This document shows, in pieces, positions 7,708 to 16,064 of a DNA stretch of 64,000 nucleotides. This stretch comes from Nitrospirota bacterium (GTDB taxonomy: Bacteria; Nitrospirota; Thermodesulfovibrionia; UBA6902; JAJYJJ01). The notes beneath the pieces are model-generated. The model saw nothing but the letters and a program-made list of their open reading frames with translations, searched no databases and was not told where the DNA came from. A program made the position numbers and the translations under genes. The stretch lies in assembly GCA_021789595.1 (NCBI GenBank), contig JAJYJJ010000003.1, positions 100,253-164,252 on the forward strand, in the 5' to 3' direction. The stretch's first letter is position 1. The number at the start of each line of letters is the position of its first letter.

Positions 7708-9471
7708 TTAGAACAGCCCTTTTACCTTACCGGTATTCACATCCACATCCACCCTTCTGTATGCAGGGTCAGATGCAGTGCCCGGCATTAACTTGATGGC
7801 GCCTGCGACAGGGACAACAAAGCCTGCCCCCCTATAGGTAAGGATATCACGGACATGGAGTTTCCATCCTTTTGGAACTCCCTTCAGATTCGGATTATCA
7901 GAAAGACTCAGATGCGTCTTGACCATGCATGTTCCAAGCTTTGAGGTCTCGGCATCTTCCTCCATCCTCTTTGCCTTTGACAGGGCATCAGGGGAATACT
8001 CAACGCCGTCTGCGCCATAGACTTCCCTGGCAATCAGCTCGATGCGCTGGCGAAGCGGTGTTGAGAGGTCGTAAAGGAATTTAAAATCATTTTGCTCATT
8101 GCACGCATCTATTACAGCATCGGCAAGTTCAAGCGCCCCTTCTCCGCCGTACTGCCAGTGTTTTGAGACAGCGACCCTTGCACCTGCTGCCTCTGCAAGC
8201 CTTTTCACCGCCTTTATCTCATTGTCCGTATCAGTATAAAAGGCATTGACGCAGACAACAGGTTTGATGCCTGCCTTTTTTATCGTATTTATATGGTGGA
8301 TGAGATTATCACAGCCCTTTTCTACCCATCCTACATTTTCACCCTTGTATTCTTCAGGTATTGGTCTCCCAGGCACGGGAATAGGCGCGCCTCCATGGCA
8401 TTTTAAAGCCCTTATTGTTGCAACAACAACTGCAGCATGCGGCTTTAAACCGGAGAACCTGCATTTGAGGTTCCAGAATTTCTCAAATCCGATGTCTGCT
8501 CCAAACCCTGATTCAGTCACATGATAATCGCTGAGCTTGAGGCCAACCCTGTCTGCTATGATAGAGGACTGACCGATGGCGATGTTGGCAAATGGGCCTG
8601 CATGGACAAGGACAGGCTGGCCTTCGATGGTCTGCATCAGATTCGGGTTTAATGCCTCAACCATCCACGCAGTCATCGCACCTGCAACCTCAAGGTCTTC
8701 TGTTGTTACAGGCCTGCCGCTTTTGTCATATGCCACCACTATCTTACCTATTCTTTCCCGCATATCCTTAAGGTCCTTTGCAACTGCTAAAATAGCCATC
8801 ACCTCTGATGAGACAGCAATGGCAAAGCTTGAGTTCATCATAAAGCCATCGTTTTTGTCGCCAAGGCCGATTATTATGTTCCTTAATGCCTGGGCACAGA
8901 AATCCATTATCCATTTCATCTCAACATTGCGCGGGTCGATGTTCAGCCTCTTTAATCTGCGCCTTGTAAGCTGCTCATCGGTATAGTTAAATTCGTGCTG
9001 CATCCTTGATGTGAGTGCGACCATGGCGAGGTTATGGGCATTAACGATAGCATTTATATCGCCGGTAAGCCCCAATGAGAATGGGGTAAGGGGGATGCAC
9101 TGTGAAAGCCCTCCTCCTGCTGCAGAGCCCTTTATATTCATAGTAGGGCCCCCCGAAGGCTGTCGTATCGCTGCAATAACCTTCCTGCCCCTCCTTCCGA
9201 GGCCCTGCGTCAATCCCATCGTAGTAGTTGACTTGCCTTCTCCAAGCGGCGTTGGCGTGATGGCAGTAACATCGATGTATTTGGCATCAGGCTTACTGCT
9301 CAGGCGTTTGAGGATACTGTTAAAGTCTAACTTTGCAACATAATGGCCGTGGGGAAGAAGCTCCTGTTTTTCTAACCCCAGTTCCTCGCTCAACTGATAG
9401 ACTGTCTTCATGTGTGCCTCTGCTGCCTCTGCAATCTCCCAGTCAGCATGTTTGGTTGGATCAAGTGACAT
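7708..9471 (-). CDS. fhs: Formate-tetrahydrofolate ligase
   Basis: Fhs makes 10-formyl-THF from formate, ATP and THF, the entry step of the methyl branch of the Wood-Ljungdahl pathway. The 587-residue protein carries the P-loop [10 protein letters not shown] (about residues 72-81), the [20 protein letters not shown] block, LTGDINAI and GKPVVCVN-like [10 protein letters not shown]. Its length is slightly above the family's usual 555-580. A good AGGAGG precedes the ATG. It lies downstream of the formate dehydrogenase genes on the same strand, so formate can feed both enzymes. Confidence 0.97.
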   Translation of the reverse strand: MSLDPTKHADWEIAEAAEAHMKTVYQLSEELGLEKQELLPHGHYVAKLDFNSILKRLSSKPDAKYIDVTAITPTPLGEGKSTTTMGLTQGLGRRGRKVIAAIRQPSGGPTMNIKGSAAGGGLSQCIPLTPFSLGLTGDINAIVNAHNLAMVALTSRMQHEFNYTDEQLTRRRLKRLNIDPRNVEMKWIMDFCAQALRNIIIGLGDKNDGFMMNSSFAIAVSSEVMAILAVAKDLKDMRERIGKIVVAYDKSGRPVTTEDLEVAGAMTAWMVEALNPNLMQTIEGQPVLVHAGPFANIAIGQSSIIADRVGLKLSDYHVTESGFGADIGFEKFWNLKCRFSGLKPHAAVVVATIRALKCHGGAPIPVPGRPIPEEYKGENVGWVEKGCDNLIHHINTIKKAGIKPVVCVNAFYTDTDNEIKAVKRLAEAAGARVAVSKHWQYGGEGALELADAVIDACNEQNDFKFLYDLSTPLRQRIELIAREVYGADGVEYSPDALSKAKRMEEDAETSKLGTCMVKTHLSLSDNPNLKGVPKGWKLHVRDILTYRGAGFVVPVAGAIKLMPGTASDPAYRRVDVDVNTGKVKGLF

Positions 9472-9556
9472 AGAAAACCTCCTTATTAGATTATATTAAC
9501 CCCGGCAACCAATGGCCAGGTCAGAAAAAACAAAGGCTGCAAGCCCAGAGATAACC

Positions 9557-10015
9557 TCAATAGCTGATTAAAAGCTTCATCAATTTCTCGTTCATGAGAT
9601 GGACATTCCTGCTTGCTACACGGGCGATTGTCTTCATAATCTTATACATTATGCTGGGATCGGTTTTTTCCATGTCCTTGAAATCCCCTGTCTTTATAAA
9701 GTAGAGGTCTGCGTTTTCAATCGCCAGTGCATCTGCACCATGCAGCTTTCTGTCCTCTATTATAGAAAGCTCGCCAAAAAAATGCCCATCCTTAAAGGCT
9801 GCAAGTGTCTGTTTCCAGCCATCAGGTGTAACCTTTGATATCTCTACCTTTCCGCTATGAATCATGAAGATGCCCTTTGTCTCTGAGCCCTCCTTGAAAA
9901 TCACATCGCCCTTCAAGTACTTTTTTATCTCTACACGTCCTGCTATCTTTCCAATTTCCTCATCGTTTAGCTCCTTAAGCAGAACCTGCTTTTTTAAGTC
10001 CTTAATGCTAACCAT
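9557..10015 (-). CDS. Cyclic-nucleotide-binding-domain protein
   Basis: The 152-residue product is a single cNMP-binding beta-roll (FKEGSETKGIFMIHSGKVEISK, FGELSIIEDRKLHGADALA) with a short C-terminal helix. There is no helix-turn-helix, so it is not a complete Crp/Fnr regulator. The Arg-Ser/Thr pair that normally holds the cyclic phosphate is not evident in the RKLHGADA loop, so cAMP binding is uncertain. It sits between fdhA and fhs on the same strand, which suggests a sensory or structural partner in formate metabolism; this is inference. Confidence 0.8.
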   Translation of the reverse strand: MVSIKDLKKQVLLKELNDEEIGKIAGRVEIKKYLKGDVIFKEGSETKGIFMIHSGKVEISKVTPDGWKQTLAAFKDGHFFGELSIIEDRKLHGADALAIENADLYFIKTGDFKDMEKTDPSIMYKIMKTIARVASRNVHLMNEKLMKLLISY

Positions 10016-10082
10016 TTATCCCTCCAATCTAAGGTAATATCTCGCCTCTCGATGCCGCCATACGGCATACCATAACTAAAAA

Positions 10083-12839
10083 TCAAATCCTCTCAATCCT
10101 AACAGCACAGACCTTCAGTTCAGGTATCTTGCAATAGGGATCAAGGGCATCGTTTGTCAGCACATTGGCTGCAGCCTCTCTAAAATGAAATGGTATAAAT
10201 ACCATGCCTCTGCCTGCCCTGTCTGTCAGCATTGCCTTTATCTCAATGCTTCCCCTCCTTGAGGACACCCTTATCCGTTCAGAATCCTTTATCCCAATGG
10301 CCATGGCATCTTCTGGATTTATCTCTACATATGCCTCTGGAATAACCTTATTTAATGCCTCTGACCTCCTTGTCATCGTCCCTGTGTGATAATGGAAAAG
10401 AACCCTGCCTGTTGACAGCACATATGGATATTCCCTGTCAGGCAGTTCCTTTGAAGGAATGGCTGTAACCGGAGTAAATGCACCCTTGCCCCTTGGGAAG
10501 CCACCCTTAAAGAGATACGGTGTTCCAGGGTGGTCTTTTGTCGGGCACGGCCATTGAAGCCCTGTTTTTTCAAGTCGTCTATAATCCATTCCAGCCATTG
10601 CAGGCCATAGGCTGCCTATTTCATGCAATACATCTTCTGGCGTATTATAGTGCATTAGATAACCCATCCTGTTGGAAAGTTCTGTTATTATCCTGAGGTC
10701 ATCCCTTGCCTCACCTGGTGGATTTACAGCCTTTCCCACCCGCTGAACCTTCCTCTCTGTGTTTGTGAAGGTTCCATCCTTCTCTGCAAAGGATGCAGCA
10801 GGCAAAACCACATCCGCAAGCTCTGCTGTCTCTGTCATAAATATATCCTGGACAACCAAAAAGTCAAGACCCTTCAACGCCTTTATTGTATGGTTCATAT
10901 ACGGGTCGCTCATAACAGGATTTTCACCCATAATATACATTGCCTTAATCCTTCCCTCAATGGCTGCCTCTGTCATCTCTGTTGCTGTAAGGCCAGGCCT
11001 GTCAGAGAGCTTCCTTTCCCACGCCCTCTCAAACTTGTCCTTTATGGCAGGTATGTGAACCTTCTGATAGCCAGGATAAACATCAGGGATGCATCCCATG
11101 TCTGTTGCACCCTGGACATTATTCTGTCCCCTTAATGGATTAACTCCCGAGTTTTCCTTCCCGAGGTTTCCTGTAAGCAGTGCAAGGTTTGCAATAGCAA
11201 AGACATTGTTCGTGCCCATGGAGTGCTGTGTTATCCCCATTGTGTAATAGATGCCTGCCTTCTCTGCACTGGCATAGAGCCTTGCTGCCCTGACTATATC
11301 ATCCTTTGGAACACCGCTCAGCTTTTCGGCAAATTCAGGGGTATATTCATTCAGGGTTTTTCGAAACTCATCGTAGCCCTCTGTCCATTCCTCTATAAAC
11401 CTCTTATCTTCCAGTCCTTCAGCTAAAATGACATGCATCATAGCATTGAGGAGGGCGATGTCTGTGCCAGGTCTCTGCCTCAGCCACAGATGCGCAAACC
11501 GCACAAGGTCTATCCTCCTGGGGTCTGCAACAATGAGCCTTGCCCCCTTCCTTACTGCCTTTTTCATCTTTAGTCCAATGATTGGATGCGTCTCTGTTGT
11601 GTTAGAGCCTATTACAAAAAGCACATCATTGTCTTCTATCTCCGTGATAGAATTTGTCATAGCGCCTGAACCAAAGACAGTGGCCAGACCGGCCACTGTT
11701 GCGCTGTGTCAATACCTTGCACAATGGTCTATATTATTTGTTCCGATACCAGCCCTCATGAACTTCTGGAAGAGATAGTTCTCTTCGTTTGTGCATCTCG
11801 CAGAGGAAAGACCTGCTATGGCATCAGGGCCGTATTTATCCTTAAGTGTCTTCAGCCTCTTTGCGATATAATCAACTGCCTCATCCCATGATGCCTCACG
11901 GAAGAGTGACGAGTAACGAGTAACGAGTAACGAGTTATTAATCCCCCCTCGCCCCCCTTTAACAAAGGGGGGTAGGGGGGGATTTGATTGATCTTTTGGA
12001 GCTATCCTGATAAGAGGTTTTGTGAGCCTGTCAGGGCTGTTTATAAAACTGTAACTGAATCTACCCTTTACGCACAGCCAGCCCTCGTTAAGGGTATCTT
12101 CCCTTGAAGTTATCTTTATTACCTCGTTTCTTCTTACATGAAGGGTGAGGCTGCAGCCGCATCCACAATACGGGCATGTCGTTTCAATCTCCTTTATATC
12201 CTTCTGCCTGCCCTTTTGTTTCCACATCTTGCCTGTCAGCGCACCTGTCGGACAGACAGCAACACACTGACCGCAGAACTCACAATTAAGGTCTTTCCCA
12301 AATGGGGTGCATATCTTTGAACTGAAACCCCGATAGCCAAAATCTATTGCGCCTACACCTTCAACCTCATCGCATACCTTTACGCATCTGCCGCACATTA
12401 TGCATTTTTCAAGGTCTCTTTCGATAAAGGGATTTCCATCCCTTTTCGTGTAGATCCTTCTTTCCCCTTCAAACCTGTTTTCCCTTATGCCGTAAAAATA
12501 TGCAAGCTCCTGTAAAGTGCAGTCGCCTGCCTTTTCGCATACCATACAGTCGTTTGGATGGTCTGAAAGGATGAGTTCAAGTACTGTCTTTCTTAAGTCT
12601 TCAATATATGGGTTTGATGTTGTGACCTCCATCCCATCGCTTACAGGTGTTGTGCAGGATGTTACAGGTCTTGGGATCCCCTTTATCTCAACTATGCATA
12701 GTCTGCATCCCCCAAAAGGTGTGAGTTTTGGGTGATGACACAGTGTCGGTATTGGAATATCCAGCATCTTGGCTGCATCCAAAACCGTTGTCCCCTCTTG
12801 AACCTCTATTGTCTTTCCATCTATGGTTACCTTGAACAT
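10083..12839 (-). CDS. fdhA: Selenocysteine formate dehydrogenase, alpha subunit with NuoG-like N-terminus
   Basis: This is the Mo/W-bisPGD formate dehydrogenase catalytic subunit. An in-frame UGA at 11711-11709 is read as selenocysteine (residue 377 of 918) within NNIDHCARY-Sec-HSATVAGL, the classic active-site motif. The N-terminus is NuoG-like: a [2Fe-2S] ferredoxin domain (CHH..GGCRLC), a His/Cys cluster (HPNDCMVCEKAGDC), two [4Fe-4S] motifs (CIMCGRCVKVC, CEFCGQCVAVCP), then CPYCGCGC of the molybdopterin domain. This layout fits an NAD-linked FdhABC/Hyl-type enzyme. The ATG follows GGGAG, two bases after the upstream stop. Near residue 300 a repeat-derived peptide (NPPLPPFVKGG, then LLVTRYSS) is inserted. 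A tRNA-Sec gene is in the window. Confidence 0.95.
11677..11711 (-). promoter_or_regulatory. Bacterial SECIS element after the fdhA UGA codon
   Basis: On the coding strand, UGA is followed after 9 bases by a perfect 9-bp stem, ACAGTGGCC and its complement, with the 5-base loop GGTCT. The same GGUCU apical loop is found in the E. coli fdhF SECIS recognised by SelB (established knowledge). This strongly supports recoding of the UGA rather than termination. Confidence 0.93.
11910..11937. repeat. Tandem 7-bp repeat array inside fdhA
   Basis: CGAGTAA occurs three times and is followed by CGAGTTA on the plus strand. It is read on the fdhA strand as part of SLLVTRYSSL. It directly abuts the 45-bp palindrome, so two repeat families are inserted side by side between the iron-sulfur and molybdopterin regions. 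Confidence 0.8.
11940..11984. repeat. 45-bp G/C-run palindrome inside fdhA
   Basis: Two 21-base arms (AATCCCCCC... and ...GGGGGGATT) surround a 3-base loop, with only a two- to three-base mismatch in the arms. The length is 15 codons, read as NPPLPPFVKGGRGGI. Related copies lie in the Ca2+ ATPase gene (31352) and the alcohol dehydrogenase gene (61911). Confidence 0.85.
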
Positions 12840-12841
12840 AT

Positions 12842-14632
12842 CTACTCCCTGCCCACTGCTTTGAATTTGCATACCTCAAAGCATGCTCCACATTTAATGC
12901 ATATATCAGGATTTATTTTATGCAGTTTCTTTTTCTCACCTGTAATCGCACCTGAGGGACATGCCCTCAGACAGGCGCCGCAGCCTTTGCAGAATTCTTC
13001 AATGATGTAATATGTCAGGAGGTCTCTGCATACCTTTGCAGGGCATTTTTTGTCCCTTATATGCGCCTCGTATTCCTCCCTGAAATATCTGATGGTACTG
13101 AGGACAGGGTTTGGAGCAGTCTGGCCAAGTCCGCACAACGAGGCAGCCTTAATATCACTACTCAGTTTCTGAAGGAGTTCTATATCGCCTTCCCTGCCAA
13201 GCCCCTTTGTAATTCTATCCAGTATTTCAAGGAGTCTCTTTGTCCCAATCCTGCAGGGCACGCACTTCCCGCACGATTCTGCCTGGGTAAACTCAAGGAA
13301 GAATCTTGCAATATTGACCATGCAGTCCGTTTCATCAAGGACCACCATCCCACCCGAGCCTACTATAGAGCCGACCTGTGCAAGGGATTCATAATCCACA
13401 GGTATGTCCAACATCTCGGCAGGTATACAGCCTCCAGAAGGGCCGCCTGTCTGGACTGCCTTAAATTCCCTGTCGCCAATGATGCCTCCGCCGATATCGT
13501 ATATTATCTCCCTGAGGGTTATGCCCATGGGGACCTCTATCAGGCCTGTATTTTTGACCTTGCCTGTTAAGGCAAAGACCTTTGTGCCTTTACTCTTCTC
13601 TGTGCCTATGGATGCATACCATTGAGCACCATTTCTTATTATGTATGGTATGTTTGAAAGGGTCTCAACATTATTGATAACTGTTGGTTTTCCCCATAGA
13701 CCATGATGAACAGGGAATGGCGGTTTTGCCCTCGGCATTCCCCTCTGTCCCTCGATAGAGGCAATTAATGCCGTTTCTTCACCGCAGACAAAGGCACCCG
13801 CACCCAGCTTTACCTTTATATCAAATCCAAAATTAGAGCCGAATATGTTTTTCCCAAGATAACCTCTTTCGTGCGCCTGCGATATTGCCAATCTCAATCT
13901 TTCCACTGCAAAGGGATATTCTGCTCTAATATAGACATAGCCATGATCGGAACCCACGGCATAACCGGCTATCATCATCCCTTCAATAACCGAGTGAGGA
14001 TTGCCCTCGATAATAGACCTGTCCATGAAGGCTCCAGGGTCACCTTCATCTGCGTTGCAGATTATATACTTTGTATCACCTGGCGTTTTTCTGCATATCT
14101 CCCATTTTAGACCTGTTGGGAAGCCAGCGCCACCCCTTCCACGGAGGCCAGATGCCTTTATCTCTGAAATCACATCTTCGGGATTCATCTCAGAAAGAAC
14201 TTTTTTTATGCCACTGTATCCTCCAACATCTATATACGCATTGATGTCCTCAGGGTCAATTGTTCCGCAATCTTTAAGAAGGATCTTCTTCTGTTTTGCA
14301 TGAAATGCATAATATGTGTCGTCTATCAGCCATTCCTTAACAGGCTTGCCTCCTATCAGGTGTTCATCCACTATCCTCGCTGCCATTTCAGGTTTTATAC
14401 ACTGATATGTCAGGCTCTTATCACCATCAACCACATCAACAAGGACATCCCTCGCACAAAATCCGCGGCAGCCCACCTTCTGGTAATGACACGTGAAATC
14501 CAAATCAATATCAATGCACCTATCAGAGATTTCCTTTTTGAAGGCATCTATAACTTCCTTGCCACCAGCAGCAAGCCCGCCTGTGCCTATACAGACCCTG
14601 ACAATTACCTTTTTAAGATTATTTTTTTGCAC
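12842..14632 (-). CDS. NuoF/HydB-like flavin and iron-sulfur subunit of formate dehydrogenase
   Basis: This is the NAD(H)- and FMN-binding subunit that passes electrons between NAD and the formate dehydrogenase. The 596-residue protein has an N-terminal thioredoxin-like [2Fe-2S] domain, the NuoF core (GLRGRGGAGFPTGLKW; NADEGDPGAFMDR; ESCGKCVPCRIGT for the N3-type cluster) and a C-terminal pair of [4Fe-4S] motifs (CKGCGACLRACP, CIKCGACFEVCK), as in bifurcating hydrogenases and formate dehydrogenases. In the N-terminal domain VCIGTGG lacks the second Cys expected there; GCRGFC is present. The GTG start follows GAGGG and overlaps the upstream gene by 14 bases. Electron bifurcation with ferredoxin is possible but unproven. 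Confidence 0.9.
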   Translation of the reverse strand: MQKNNLKKVIVRVCIGTGGLAAGGKEVIDAFKKEISDRCIDIDLDFTCHYQKVGCRGFCARDVLVDVVDGDKSLTYQCIKPEMAARIVDEHLIGGKPVKEWLIDDTYYAFHAKQKKILLKDCGTIDPEDINAYIDVGGYSGIKKVLSEMNPEDVISEIKASGLRGRGGAGFPTGLKWEICRKTPGDTKYIICNADEGDPGAFMDRSIIEGNPHSVIEGMMIAGYAVGSDHGYVYIRAEYPFAVERLRLAISQAHERGYLGKNIFGSNFGFDIKVKLGAGAFVCGEETALIASIEGQRGMPRAKPPFPVHHGLWGKPTVINNVETLSNIPYIIRNGAQWYASIGTEKSKGTKVFALTGKVKNTGLIEVPMGITLREIIYDIGGGIIGDREFKAVQTGGPSGGCIPAEMLDIPVDYESLAQVGSIVGSGGMVVLDETDCMVNIARFFLEFTQAESCGKCVPCRIGTKRLLEILDRITKGLGREGDIELLQKLSSDIKAASLCGLGQTAPNPVLSTIRYFREEYEAHIRDKKCPAKVCRDLLTYYIIEEFCKGCGACLRACPSGAITGEKKKLHKINPDICIKCGACFEVCKFKAVGRE

Positions 14633-15125
14633 CAGCACCCTCTTTGAGTTTTTTAATGAGCTTTGAAGTGCTGTCAACCGTCATATCTCCATAAACCTTG
14701 CTATTTACCAAAACCACAGGTGCAATACTGCAGGCACCCACACACCTGACCACTTCAAAGGTGAATCTCTTGTCGTTTGTTGTTTCACCTTCAGAATTAA
14801 GATGGAGTTCCTTCTTAACCTGCTCGGCAATCTTGCTTCCACCCTTGACATGACAGGCAGTTCCGCAGCAAACAGAAACAATGTTTTTCCCTCTCGGCCT
14901 TAAATGGAACTGTGCATAAAATGTCACAACACCGAAGAAACGGCTTGCAGGGATATCAAGTTTCTTTGAAAACCAGTTTACTGCATCCTCACGGATATAG
15001 CCAAAGACATCCTGAACATCCTGAAGTATGGATATGATATTACCATCGTCATCCCTATATCTTTTCAAGATGCCCTCAAGTATTGCTGCTGTTTCTGCAG
15101 CGACTGTTTCACCCTCGGTCTTCAT
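14619..15125 (-). CDS. NuoE/HndA-like [2Fe-2S] subunit
   Basis: This 168-residue thioredoxin-like ferredoxin accompanies NuoF-type subunits and carries one [2Fe-2S] cluster. The four ligands are visible in CCGTACH and RCVGACSIAP. An N-terminal helical part (ILEGILKRYRDDDGNIISILQDVQ) matches NuoE. It is first in the operon NuoE-like, NuoF-like, fdhA. AGGAG precedes the ATG, and an AT-rich upstream region with TATAAT-like sequence could hold the promoter. Confidence 0.93.
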   Translation of the reverse strand: MKTEGETVAAETAAILEGILKRYRDDDGNIISILQDVQDVFGYIREDAVNWFSKKLDIPASRFFGVVTFYAQFHLRPRGKNIVSVCCGTACHVKGGSKIAEQVKKELHLNSEGETTNDKRFTFEVVRCVGACSIAPVVLVNSKVYGDMTVDSTSKLIKKLKEGAGAKK

Positions 15126-15237
15126 CTCTGCTCCTGAAGGTCAGGTTTCCTTACCCGAAAGGCTAAGGCTTATTGGATACAAGGAGTTATATTATATTAA
15201 ATGTGGAGCGGTTTTTTACAATAAAATCTTTTTATAA

Positions 15238-15259
15238 CAATATAGATTCAATATAGATT
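15238..15259. repeat. Tandem 11-bp direct repeat in a divergent promoter region
   Basis: CAATATAGATT is present twice, back to back, directly upstream of the -35 of the tRNA promoter and upstream of the divergent formate dehydrogenase operon. A perfect tandem duplication in this position could be a regulator site. No known motif is recognised. Confidence 0.5.
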
Positions 15260-15289
15260 TTGACAACAAAGGATACAAAATTGTATTAT
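15260..15289 (+). promoter_or_regulatory. Sigma70-type promoter for tRNA-Lys
   Basis: TTGACA (perfect -35) is followed, after 18 bases, by TATTAT (5 of 6 for -10). The predicted start is a few bases upstream of the tRNA 5' end. Confidence 0.65.
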
Positions 15290-15302
15290 TAATGTCTAAA
15301 TC

Positions 15303-15378
15303 GGGCCGCTAGCTCAGTTGGTAGAGCACCGCCCTTTTAAGGCGGGTGTGCTGGGTTCGAACCCCAGGCGGCTCACCA
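15303..15378 (+). tRNA. tRNA-Lys (anticodon TTT)
   Basis: A cloverleaf is readable: acceptor GGGCCGC paired with GCGGCTC, D-arm AGCTCAGTTGGTAGAGC, anticodon loop CTTTTAA on a CCGCC/GGCGG stem, T-arm GGTTCGAACCC, and an encoded CCA. Confidence 0.97.
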
Positions 15379-15391
15379 TATATGTTATGAA

Positions 15392-15460
15392 TTCGGGGTT
15401 GGGAGTTCGGAGACAAAGATGAAAACAACTATTCTGAACTAAGAACTAATAACTCCGAAC
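15392..15460. repeat. Two inverted arrays of 7-bp repeats between tRNA genes
   Basis: Three units (TTCGGGG, TTGGGAG, TTCGGAG; 15392-15412) are followed 20 bases later by four units in the opposite sense (TCTGAAC, TAAGAAC, TAATAAC, TCCGAAC; 15433-15460). The outer units form a 9-bp inverted repeat (AGTTCGGAG/CTCCGAACT). This is the intergenic form of the period-7 family also seen inside genes. Confidence 0.7.
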
Positions 15461-15469
15461 TGTTTTAGA

Positions 15470-15547
15470 GTCCCCATCGTCTAGCCTGGCCTAGGACATC
15501 GCCCTTTCAAGGCGGTAACACGGGTTCGAATCCCGTTGGGGACGCCA
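15470..15547 (+). tRNA. tRNA-Glu (anticodon TTC)
   Basis: Acceptor GTCCCCA pairs with TGGGGAC. The anticodon loop is CTTTCAA, the T-arm GGGTTCGAATCCC, and CCA is encoded. It lies downstream of tRNA-Lys in the same direction and may be co-transcribed. Confidence 0.97.
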
Positions 15548-15662
15548 GGAAAATCTCGGTCAGGATCTTTGTATAGAGTTTTTCAGGTGAGAACTTCAGT
15601 AATGAAGTCTTAAAAGAAAGCATGAGCCACTTCTTCTGTGATACCGGCATTATTGAATTTCC

Positions 15663-15692
15663 TTGACAAACTATTTCAAGACATGCTATTCT
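15663..15692 (+). promoter_or_regulatory. Candidate promoter of cspA
   Basis: TTGACA is followed after 18 bases by TATTCT (4 of 6). Transcription would start near 15700 and pass through the hairpin at 15724 before reaching the cold-shock gene. Confidence 0.5.
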
Positions 15693-15723
15693 TGAATAGA
15701 ATTTTAGAGGTTTTTGCGTTCAC

Positions 15724-15762
15724 AAGAGGCCACAAAGACTTTTAACTTTGTGGCCTCTTTTT
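15724..15762 (+). terminator. Terminator-like hairpin in the cspA leader
   Basis: A perfect 14-bp stem (AAGAGGCCACAAAG and its complement, 8-base loop) is followed by a T run. It may end the tRNA-Glu transcript. Because a promoter candidate lies just upstream, it could also attenuate cspA. Confidence 0.85.
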
Positions 15763-15809
15763 GTTGAGGCCTTCTGAGATTTAAGTTTACAGATAAGGAG
15801 GTAAAAGAA

Positions 15810-16010
15810 ATGGCACAAGGAACTGTGAAGTGGTTCAATGACAGTAAAGGTTTTGGCTTCATTACCAATGAAGACAGCAGTGATGTCTTTGTCCACCATA
15901 CATCCATCCAAGGCAATGGTTTTAAGACCCTTGCCGAGGGTGACAAGGTCAGCTTTGATACCGAACAGGGCCCAAAAGGTCCTAAAGCTATCAATGTGGT
16001 CAAACTCTAA
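15810..16010 (+). CDS. cspA: Cold-shock protein, CspA family
   Basis: This 66-residue single OB-fold protein binds single-stranded RNA/DNA and melts RNA structure. It has RNP1 (KGFGFI) and RNP2 (VFVHHTSI) and the usual start [22 protein letters not shown] precedes the ATG. The long leader contains a terminator-like hairpin, and a strong hairpin follows the gene. Confidence 0.96.
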   Translation: MAQGTVKWFNDSKGFGFITNEDSSDVFVHHTSIQGNGFKTLAEGDKVSFDTEQGPKGPKAINVVKL

Positions 16011-16016
16011 TTAACT

Positions 16017-16055
16017 GAGAAGGCTCCCTCCATCAGGAGGGAGCCTTCTCCATTT
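16017..16055 (+). terminator. Hairpin after cspA
   Basis: A perfect 15-bp stem, GAGAAGGCTCCCTCC and its complement with an ATCA loop, is followed by a weak T tract. It may be a terminator or an mRNA-stabilising end; the next gene is only 10 bases downstream. Confidence 0.7.
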
Positions 16056-16064
16056 GAGAGGAAC

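Noticed and set aside
10016..10082. Terminator between fdhA and the cNMP-domain gene
   Set aside because: A short ATGCCG/CGGCAT hairpin is present but without a T run on the gene strand.
10083..11696. A separate formate dehydrogenase gene starting after the UGA, or a frameshifted pseudogene
   Set aside because: The UGA is in frame at the exact catalytic selenocysteine position, is followed by a SECIS hairpin, and tRNA-Sec is present. One gene is the better reading.
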